Origin: Macrolepiota albuminosa
Lineage: Eukaryota; Basidiomycota; Agaricomycetes; Agaricales; Agaricaceae
Length of the DNA stretch: 64,000 bases
Assembly: GCA_027475525.1 (NCBI GenBank)
Contig: JAMWFC010000113.1
Location: 1 to 64,000 of the forward strand
Reading direction: 5' to 3'
Made by a program: the position numbers and the translations under genes. This document shows, piece after piece, positions 45,447 to 56,400 of the stretch. Within the stretch, counting starts at the first letter, position 1, and every line of letters starts with the position of its first letter. The notes below the pieces were generated by a model. The model was not told the DNA's origin. It worked only from the letters and a program-made list of their open reading frames with translations, and did not search any database.

Positions 45447-48400
45447 ATGGACGGTACAATGTCATCTAGCCACCCTCGCATTGACAACTCTAAGTTTTAC
45501 AATCACTCTTGGTATTCAGACGTTGTTCCTAACACTCCTGACCTGTCCTCTCACTTTGACAGCACACCTGTGGCGGCAAGTTGATTAGGTTTTTTTCATG
45601 CATGCTCTGCTGACCTATTCAAGGCTCTTGCACGTGTGTTGTCTGATGAAGAAAAAAATATTTCTCTTGCTAGCCGTTCAGACGTATTCTCCATATTTCG
45701 AGATACTATAAATGATGTCCCTGTTTATTGTGTACCGAAAGATAAGGCACTCGAAGCCTTTTTCAAAGTCATTTTATCATATCGTGTACTCGACATATAC
45801 ACCCTTGTGTGTGAGGATAAGATGCGCCCTCCACGAACCTCAGGGCCAATGACGGAGAATAGTCGATCAGTAGGTTCATCCCTATTACCCATTTCATTGA
45901 TTGAGTTTGTATTTTAGCCGGTAAACCCTTTAAACTCACTCCCAAACCTTATCGGGAAATTCCATAAAAACCTCGTACAACATCTGAATAAAATACATGC
46001 CGAATCTAGAGGAGAACGACCGAGAGACCGCCCCACCCCGAAGTTTACAGGTCCACGCATGAAGCTGTATTCCGAACTCACGTCTCGGGTCAGCAATAAG
46101 GGTGTTCAAAACACCATAATCAATCTTACAAGTGCGGCGCTACATCTGAGTTGTCTATTGAAGGTAATCTTAATTGATATCAATTTGAATGTCCATTAAA
46201 GTTGCCTCAGGGCAACCTCTATTTACCGTCCGATATCAAGGCAATCGAAAATATCATCGTTGACGAGTATTGTCCTTCCCGTCCTTATTAGAATGTCTGC
46301 TCATTGTCTTCGATGTGTATAGCGAAAGCAGGTCTAGCGACCAAGATCAATTAAAATACCTTCATACCGCGCATGGCAGTGCCATCGATGGTGCCGGTTC
46401 ATATGGTTGCTCGACTATTATGCACAACGCACTTTATTTGGCATTGCTCGTATCCCCGCTCATGTTACTTCTTCCTCGTGAGTATGGGGTACTAACCGGT
46501 AAAGACTCCCTGCTACAGGTAAATTGATCTACCTTTTATTTTGTTTGAGCGACTCTGATTGCTTCCAAAGCTTTGGAGGCATGTTGGAGGGCTCGAACGT
46601 CCGCGTATCATCGTCGAGGCGGATCGAGCATTATGGCGAGTGTTATTCTCGGCAGCTCAGGGTGGTGACCTGCTAACCGAGTTGTCATCTGCTTTGAGTA
46701 CCCTGACCGATCAAATTAACGAAGCGGCACCTGCTTGGATCGAAATTGTATCCGTCCCTTCCCCTTCTAAGAAGCGTCTCTGCGATGCTTCGCTTGCTAC
46801 TCCTGCATCGACCACTTCAACGAGCGACGAAACCCAACGAGACGATGACGCAAGCCAGTTGTTTGGACCCGCTCCGTTCCCTGTTGGATCGGATGCCTTA
46901 CCAGGACCCTCTAATCGCTCGGCAAGCCCGTCGGGTCACGTAGATGTTCCTCATCCAACCGTCGGCGACAAGCCTGATGGTTATGAGCAGTCTTCACCTA
47001 CGAGGCCCGATTTTTTTGACAACTTAGGGGACCTTATGGACGTCACACCTGATGATTCCCGTATTGACCCGTCTCCTAGTACAGATGCACTTGTCCGTGC
47101 ATCGGAAGACACCACAGGTTCCGAAAACCTCAACCAGTTAACCGATGTACCTTCCTCTCCAAATAACGTCCGTGCGTCGGAGGACGCTATGGACGTATCG
47201 CCCGTTATTTCCAATCGTGACGTTGAGAATTCCCCTGAACCAGACCCTATGGACGTGACGCCCGACGTTTCGAACGTCGAGGATTCCCCTGCAGGTGACC
47301 GTGAGGTCAATCATACCAATTCTAATATGGCACCTGCTACTGGGGCACCTCTTCCCAATACAGAAGCACCGGATGGAGAGCAGATGACACCCGTAGTTAC
47401 CGGTATTGGTTCATTAACTTTGGTCAACGCCTCCGAGACAACAGTTAACGACGACCTGCCTTCTCCCGAACCGGTGGTGACTGTCGGCCCCGCTAAGACT
47501 TCTAAAAACAACCGGAGAAAATCGGCGCGTATTGCGGCTAAAAACAAGCGACGTAGTACGGCACCCTTGACGCCTAGGAAGAGGAAAAGAAACTTTACGA
47601 GTAAGGCGCACGTTGACTCAGATAGCGCGAGCGAGTCTCCCATGTTGGACTCGGATGGCGCTAGCGATTCCTCCAATGACTCTGCTGAGGTAACGGCGGT
47701 TGCTTCACCCCTTGAAAATGTTGAGACAGATCGGGGTTATATTGACCTGACCCTTGAGTCTACGGTGAGTGACTGTCTATGTATTGGTCAACTGGTTGTG
47801 ATTCTGGGTTTAGGATGATGAGGATAGCCATATGGTCAAAAAACCGAATCGTCTCGATCTCTCAGAATCATGGATCCTCCGTGAAGGGGACGCCGTACAA
47901 ATACCTTTGACTGGCAGCAATGGGGTATTTGAATACACGCCAAAATTTCACGTGCGTATATATTCTATTCCGTTATAGTAGCCTTCCGTTCACTGCTCTG
48001 TAGCTTGACAGGGACCTTCTTTGGTTTCGCAGAATGTATGCCGCATCTATTGCTCGTCGGGATCGACCCTCGTCCGTGAAGGTGATGACTCAAACCGAGT
48101 ATCACTCTTCATCTCCGCTTGCTCTCTCGAAAATATTGGCATCGCAATCATGCATTCTTGTTATTGGGAACCAGCATATTGACCCGGGCTTCAATGCGCG
48201 CTCCTTATCAGATGTATGTGTCCTGGACAATGTTATCCAGGTGCATGGTACGTTCTCCTTTGTTTTATTATTATTGTTGTTGTTGTTGTATTTAATTTAA
48301 TTTAATTTGTTTTATTTTTTCCTGCAGATTTCACCATATCTGGTACCGAACGCTTGAAGCATGCAACCCCTCGAGATCTTCTAAGGACACTGGAATCTTC

Positions 48401-50103
48401 GTACCCAAGATCATTAAGTGCTTTGGATATCCCTGCTTCCCTAGAAACTTTTCCGCGCCTCCCGTTCTCAAGCGACTCAGCTGTCTGGGGAAAAGTTCAA
48501 GGTCACGGGTACTGTAAAGTGGAGGATTTTTATCCAATTTCGGATATGCGATGGAATCTAGCATCTACCAGCGGAACCCACCATTACTGGCACATCGATG
48601 CCAATGGTTTTGCTACCTTTGTCTTCGTCGAGACTGGCACGAAGTTGTGGTTCGTGGCGTCGCCCAAATCTGGAAATTACGATGACTTCGGAGACTGGGA
48701 TCTTTACGTTAACGATTTTTACACCAGAAAGCCAAACGATGAAAAGTGGGACGTCGAGCTACTTGTTCTGCAGCCGGGTTCCATGCTGTTTGTCCACTGG
48801 TTATTTCTTTTCCTTATATTATTTACTGATAATATATTATTACAGCATTATGCGCCCGTGTCTACCTCACGCCGTAGTTACTCCCATACCAACAATATGC
48901 CGCGGGGGTCATTTCTACAACACATCGACTCTCGCTGCCTCGATAATCGGCTTATATCACCATTACGTTGCTTCCACATCAATATCCAACACCGACCACG
49001 CCTCCGCCTCATACACGGTGCTAATGCGCCTCCTCACCTATTTTGTCCTTGTTCTCGTCGACTCTGTGACCGAACACGGTACGTGTAGTCACCACCACAT
49101 CTGTTTATACTGTTCACGTATGTGCAGATTACGACCATGGTCATGTTCCGGACACAAACTCATGGGACGGTGTGCTGATCCTTCTTTGTCTATGCAACTA
49201 TTTTGAGTTGCATGATGCACTTGTGTCTACGAACTATGCTTGGAGCGGCGACCTTCGATCCTTTGAGGTGTCCGTCAAAAACCGGGTCCGCGCGCGAAGG
49301 CTTATGTACTGGTTCTTCTCCAATCACGAACTTGAAAGCGAGTCCGATGGCAGTGTCATAACGGGTCTGCCTGCGCTTGAATACATATCGTCTCGATTCC
49401 TGGCTACACATGCTTGTGTACTTATGCACTACAAAAAGCTCGCGTGGCTGAATAATTTACGCGGGTCCGACGCAAACACCCCACCGTCAACAACTTGTAT
49501 CAACATTCAATCCGTCCTCCGCGATGGACCTGCCTGGAAGGCATACACCCTCGTCCGTCCGCGTCTTGGTGCTTCCGATGTCGATCCTGCCGAATTGACG
49601 TTTGCATGGAGGGGAAGCAGATACATTGTTCGCAGAGTTCCTACAGTTGACTTTTGTGAGTGTTTTCTGCGTCTAAGTCCTGACATTTCTCATCCTTCCT
49701 CAGCTTATCCGTACATCGACGGTTATGTTTGGCGCGACTTCACGATTGCACGCCAACTCGGCGTCACGCTCACAAATGTCAATCCCCGACGCGACGAGGA
49801 CGCCGACTTGTCTTGCTGGGTCGAATTTTCTGTTGATGACTTGAAATCTTACAATGCCTGCCCTGATGTCGGTTATATCAGCGACACCCCCCCCGAATCT
49901 CCTGTACTCGCTCCTACAAACACGCCCCCCCGTAGTACCAGCCCCCGTCCTCCCAGCCCCCGTAGTCCCAGCCAAAGTGATACTTCGAGTAGCTCAAGCA
50001 GTGACGACGAATCATCGGACAGGCCCGGTGAGTTGCTCTGTACAGATATCAATATTGTACTCATTCGCGTAATCTAGCTGCTAAGCGAATCCGGCGGTCC
50101 TAG
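45447..50103 (+). CDS. JmjC-domain protein, 12 exons, with a probable frameshift
   Basis: Fe(II)/2-oxoglutarate oxygenase of the JmjC type, the superfamily of histone demethylases and protein hydroxylases; substrate unknown. The start lies in the context CACCATGG. Exons: 45447-45569, 45624-45869, 45918-46163, 46211-46518, 46571-47764, 47814-47951, 48004-48247, 48328-48787, 48846-49078, 49128-49655, 49704-50027, 50078-50103. The middle has a long acidic Ser/Asp-rich region and a basic nuclear-localisation-like KNNRRKSARIAAKNKRR. The JmjC core is in exons 8-9: HHYWHIDANGFATFVFVETG (His 48591-48593, Asp 48597-48599), GTKLWFV, and the third ligand in MRPCLPHAVV (His 48868-48870), then GGHFY. The C-terminus is Pro/Ser-rich. 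In exon 4 the frame is lost near 46262-46275 (RPY-stop against LLECLLIVFDV), a one-base shift. It converges on the helicase gene. Confidence 0.8.
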
Positions 50104-50325
50104 CGATTTTTTAAATATATATTGTAGTTTATCTCGTGGCGCGGTTGTTTATTTTATTTTTTTCTTTTGTAAACTTAATATCGTGTAGACCATCAAATAA
50201 GATGGTATATCCAGTGTCTCCAGTGCTTCAAAAGATTAAGATTGTTAAGTTGTTTACCACGCAGTAGCCTATAAAAACACTCGAGCCAGTGTTTGTATTT
50301 ATCTCAAGCTATAGTACCCTGCTGC

Positions 50326-50470
50326 TGTAAGCTATCGCTCCAGCTATGGTTTACGTAAGCTGTTGCTACAGCAATATTTTATGTAAGCGGCTGCTCCAGC
50401 GACGATTTATGTAATCTGCCACTCCGTTATATTTTATGCAAGCTCCAGCGATGATTTATGTAATATGCCA
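50326..50470. repeat. Left block of GGTTTATGTAAGC-type repeats
   Basis: About five degenerate units, one of them GCTCCAGCTATGGTTTACG+TAAGC at 50338-50361. They are oriented opposite to the blocks at 58298-58651 and 63812-63885. The unit matches 63842-63865 in reverse complement at 23 of 24 positions. It lies between the 3' ends of the JmjC and helicase genes. Confidence 0.8.
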
Positions 50471-50484
50471 GTCCGTTGACGTGA

Positions 50485-53400
50485 TCACTCCGTCCTGATG
50501 TATACAGCCAACGTGGCTGTTCTGGAATTGCACTTTGACATATCGATCGAGCTAGTAGATTCACTTTCCCTTATCATTTTATGTCCAGTTGTCAATCCGT
50601 CGTGATACCAAGATTCGTTGGATGCAGATACGTAGCGGCTTGAAAAATGAGAGTTGCCAAAATATATAACTCCTTTTAGTATGTACTTACTCACACTCGC
50701 AGAATCAACCGTCGTGATTTCAAGCCTCTTATCCACATTAACTGATACGCTTGATATATCGAAATAGACAATCGGAGGAGCCATCAAAAACTGAGAAACC
50801 TTGATTAGTCGTCTCGCACACGAATCACACCTTGTGCTTGTATAGCACCAAAAATCATCAACATGCTCACGAATGGATGGTCTTCCTGGCGTCAGTATGA
50901 TCATTACTGATTTTGATTTAACTCTCCGACGGGCCGTGGCATGGTGAGCTGGACAGACCATAAACGAATCAAGCACATCTGACGCGTTGACAGATAGTTC
51001 GTTAATCAAAGAGTGTACAGACGTGTATTCACCAAATGGGAACTCTCTGTGATTCCTCTGAGACAGCTTGGTCCGAAGCCATTCCCTGGTCTCCTCGAGG
51101 GCCTCATGATCTCCCGGCGCGATACTATGGAAATCTTTCACTAGATGTTTGTTTAGACGCGGGCTCGATGTACTAAGCTTTCGAGACCATTCTAGAGGGT
51201 CTTCTCGCCATAAGTTGTATATAATAGACAATACGGAATCGTATGCGCAACTGTTCAGCTTCCATGAACAGGCAAAGGGGGGACAAGTACCTTGCAAAAT
51301 AGACAGACTATCTGCGTGACTCAACCGTCGGCGTTTGCTTGGACCATGCTCAATATCTTCCTGTATCTTCCGTTTTCCTGTGCTACATGGATCCTTATAT
51401 ACCTTGGCCCCTCTGGCAGGAACGAAAGTGTTTTTGGGCAATGGTCTTTCTTGCAGTGGCCTTTCTCTTGATATTATATGCCAATTTATGTCTATGTACC
51501 CTGAATCATCAAATTGATCGTTTTTACTCCATCTCAGGGACGGATGCAAATGAGGAGGAAAGTAGGTGTCGCTTTTGCATCGTCTAAATGATGCTATCAA
51601 ATCGGACCGTCTTGGAGCGTCATGGAAACCCTTTGGCAGCTTCCCTACATACCTCAGCCTTGTTATCTCATCCAGCAACTCCAAATCCCGGAACTCCTGG
51701 CGTAGTGCGCCAGTTGCTTTTCCTTGAATGACGGTTCTGTCAAATCCGCGTATTATAATAGTTCCGGCTGCAGTAGCGCTTCGGGACAGTGCTGTATAGT
51801 AAGCCTGATGGGATTGACATTTGAACAAGTCAACAGGATTGAAAGGCCTAGTCTTCCCTTGGCTAGCGTAATCGGTTATAGCATAGTTGACGAGTATTTC
51901 GACTTGTGATCGCGAAATTGTAATCTTTTGATCGTTAGGTAGACTGCATTCAGTCGAAACTGTGCTTCTAGTTATTGGTACTACGTCTTCAGAAAGACCT
52001 TCTATCTGTACGTGGTGCGGTGGATTCTTCAGTTTTACAAACAGCGTGTCTATCATACGTTGACCAACAGAACCCGTACACGACTTCCATCCATATACGT
52101 AACCTTCTTGACCATTTGTGATACAGAGCTCTGTGGCAATGTTAGTCTTGATGATAATAGGTAAGCCGACGCATAGCGACAGTTTGCCTGCAACTTGACC
52201 AGATGTGGATGAAGGAGGCTGCTCCCATAAAATATTCTGAATAGAGGAGTGTAGAGGAACTCTGTTTCTACCTGATGCTCCTCGACCTTTACCTTTGCAT
52301 GTGCTCTCGTCACCCTTGTCAAGTACAGTATCTTCGCTAAAGAAATCTGTCAGCTCGAGCCCACTCTCCAGGGCAAATCTACTACTTCCAACCACATTGA
52401 CAGCATCTTTATCTATGTTGTGTGCTGTTATGATAGACACATTACGGAAGTCATCATTGAGAAGCGAGGAGTCTGAAAGATTGGAGACTCGCCGAGACTC
52501 CAGGAACTGGATATCGTCTTTGGTGCATGCTCGATACCTCATGTTAGCGAGGGCCGTTCTAAAGGATTTGTCGTCTGGACTTTGCATTGTCTGTCTCATA
52601 TTCTGTCTCAATATGACTACTGCAGTAACCTGGTGCCAAACTGCTTTACCCAATGCAGCCTTTTGTTCGTTCAGATCGATAGATCGCATACCCACACTGC
52701 GACTGTACAGCGCTGCATTCTCACGGCCAGTTACTGGCGGCAGCTGGGCAAAATCGCCAGCAAACACCATGTTCATACCGCCAAAAGGGAGGTGCGACAG
52801 ACCTGTAATCTGAGTAAGGCGCGCTGATATCTTGTACATATCCCTGCAAGACAACATGGATACTTCGTCGAAAAATACATATTGCACCCCGATAAGGCGT
52901 GACTTTACTTGAGCCAGTTGTGCCGGAGAGTCACGTACCATATCATTAATTCCAAACAGATAATGGTAAGTCGATCCACCTAACAGTGATGCTGCAGTGC
53001 CGGTAGGAGCAACCACTGCAAACCTATGAGATTCTCCACGGGCTGCAAAGTATTGGGACAGCGCTTTAAGCACCTGTGTTTTCCCGGTGCCCCCCATACC
53101 CCCCATATACATTCTCAACTGTTCGGGGTTAGAAGTGGCAGCGTGGTTAGCCACTATTCTAAATGCTCTGGTTTGTTCCTCATTGAGATTGAAACTGGTA
53201 GTAATTTCGGATATGGTGGGTTCCCATTTGATATTTAAATGTTTTTTCTCTAGGAAACTACGATCACATACTTCCACAATGCCCGGCTTGTTTTGTTCAT
53301 CTGATCTTCCAACGCGCTGTTCACGAACAGACAACATGTCTTTTTGCCTATCTTTTAATATGGACGCACGAGTTTCACTGACCTTATGTCTCCAGTAAGT

Positions 53401-56400
53401 ACCGGGCATGTCTGACACCGAAGGTGAATGCTTCGTTGTATCAGGGGAGGTTTGGGCCATTACAGGCTTATCCCAATTCAGGTTCGTCATGGTGGAAGTC
53501 ATAATAGCCATGTCTCTCCGACGTTTTAATTCGGTTTTGCCAATCTCATTACTACAGTCAAGGTCTATCCCGTAGTCCTCAGGTTGTCCGTTATCTTCGT
53601 CGTCCACATAATCCTTTTGTTCGATATCTCTGATATTGGAAACTGAATTGTCCATTCCCGGGAATGCCATACCGCCTCGCTTCAGTTGTGCATAGAAGTC
53701 GTCACGGGCATCCATACACTCATACTTAATATTCATATTAGCCATAAGACACAATTGCCTCTCGGTAAAATGGTGGCTGTCGAATGCTGCGCTCCATAAA
53801 TCATACTTGTTTTTTAAATCAGCACCTGAACGCCAAGGCTTGAATAAGGTAAGCATTGTGACGCAGTATTCGTCTCTATCCCCTTTATCACGCCTTGGAA
53901 GAGTAGGACCTATGAAATTGGGCACGCGCTTCTGCCCTGGCGGATACACAAGGGTAGCATGAGAGTCCGACAAGGGATGATCGTCTGTAAAGTTGACGGT
54001 CAGTGTGTTGGCCGTTTTAGACTTGGAACTTTTGTTCCCTCTACGAGTTGATTTTACTCGTTCGCATCTAGAAGCCCATTCGTACAATGTCATGTTGCGC
54101 AATTCTATGCCACGGTATATGTAGTCAAACACAGGAGATAGTCCCACTACTCGGCCTTTCTTTCTGATGATCGCTATTTTGTCAGACCCGTATGAACTGT
54201 CAGTTGGCTGATCTTCGGGCCAAGCACGTTTGACCTCGCGGACGAAGCTGGGCCAATGAAGATTGGTGAATTTATGGTCGGTGTAATGATCGGGGTTACC
54301 AAGAAGGTACATACATATCATCGGGGAACCCATTTCTGACTTTGCACTCATTACATTGGCCATTTTTGTCATGAGAGACCTTGCTTTTTCTTGCTGTGGG
54401 AGAGGTCCGTTAACAATATCTTGGTATTTTGTGAGCACTGTGCCAACGGCCTCAAATGCTGTGTACGTTTTAAGCGATGATTTAGTTATATATTTAGTGA
54501 CATATAAAAGGACACCCCTGACCGCCGTTCCCGAACGAAGACTAGTTACATCAGTGTTGCATCTAAACAAATAACTCAAAGATGCGGTGAATGTATTCAG
54601 CCATGGTTCCGCTTTACGCATATTGAGCGCACCTGTTAGAGGGTCGACTTCAGTCTGTTGGAAGAGTTCTTTGGGAAACCGAGCCTTACATCTGCCCCAT
54701 TTGTTGTCTAGACATCCTTTATTCTCTTTGCCTAATTTTTTACTTCCGTCCTTCTTATATGATGTATGGCAGGTATGCACATTTGACCTAAATACAATGT
54801 CATCTACAGTGTTACGGAATTGAGTCCACCAATTAGATGTCTCCTCACATCCGACACACTCCTGGGGCAGTGCCTGAGGGTCAGATTGACCAGCATCGGG
54901 TATACTGTCCGTAGAAGCATCACGGGCTGTTGGTACTGGGAGTCTGTTGATTGAAGTTTCTTGTTTACTCCGACACAAATGATCGGGAGGAGGGGGCTGG
55001 GGCATCGTCCGTGTGGGATCAATATATTCTGGCATCTTCTTGGATTTTTCAATGTTATCTATTACTTGGTCCATCGTCCCTGTAAGGAAGTCGCCGGTGA
55101 AGGCAGATTCCAGATATTCTACTAGGGCCCTCTGAAAGTCAGATGAGGGGTCCATGATTTTCCGACGAGCTTCCTCAGGTGATAGACTTCCACGAAGCCA
55201 AAGAAGCATATGCAGATGCAAGGTAAGTCTACCTTGCTGCTCGACTGTCCCGTAGTATGCAGACGTGTGACCATACAAGCCTTCGTGCTCAGTATCAACA
55301 CCCAATACGTGCTTTATGAAAGCAGACACCATAAAATGAAAAAATCTGGCCCCTGCAACAGGATTACGTGCAATAAGTCGATATGCAGTGTCAGAAGGTA
55401 ATAATACATCAGGTTCAAACTTTATATTATCACCGGCATAGTACAAACATATAGGGTGTCTGATATCCACAGGCGACAACGTTATAAACCAAGAAGGTGC
55501 GCCTTTGTCAATCACTAATGACCATATCTCGTTCCTCATATGCTTTTTTGTTATTGGAGATCCGTCGATCCGGCCCGACACAGCATCAACGTCTTCAATA
55601 ACTTTGAAACATTTCTGTTCCTCCTGGTTCGTGGGCTTGATAATCTCGCCTTTGGCCATACGATCAGCCATACTTTTGAGTAATTCCACGTCGAGACTTG
55701 CTATGCGTTCAGCAATATGAGCAAAGTCGTTTCTTTCAATCGCCAGAAAGCCCCCTGTAGTTGCGGCTCTGATCTGCTCATGACTGAATGCCGCAAAGGG
55801 AAAGCCAGTATCTCTCTGGAACCGCTTATCGTGATACATGAGCAGATTGCCTTTGTGAACCTTAACAGAGACACAGCCTTTTACACAGCCTGGACCCCCA
55901 AAGCCATACGGAAACAACCAGGGAAACATTTGGGGATAAACAGTTGCGTCCTTCATCCAATTAACCGGACGGGATGAATGTCCAACCAGCAGTGCTTTGC
56001 CATTGGAGTGCCAGTGCTTCAAAGCAATGCCTTTAAGCTCATCTTTTGTTTTTGCTGATAGGCTCTCCCCCGTCAGTCCATGCACGACAAAAGGACAATC
56101 ACCGGCTGATACCCCATTGTCTCCATCAACCTTGTAAACAGCAGGGTCAACTGTTCTGTTTTCCTCCAGAGACTCTTTGTAAACGACCTTTACAGGTGGT
56201 GTATCTTCTGGATAGTCGTCAAGATTGCTATCGCATATTTCAATGTCCGTATAAGCAGAGTGATTAAGCTTGAGCCATTCCAATGCCTGCTTCACAGCGT
56301 TTCGGCGGACAAGCAAAGGCAATCGTTTGAGATCTTCCCCAGTAGGCTGACAAGGCCCTGTAAATAGAATAGCTAAAACATCATCCATGTCAGCCCTCGG

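Noticed and set aside
47311..47676. 121-codon minus-strand frame
   Set aside because: It is antisense to the acidic Ser/Asp-rich region of the JmjC gene.
52295..52813. 172-codon plus-strand frame
   Set aside because: It is antisense to the Pif1 helicase domain of the large minus-strand gene.
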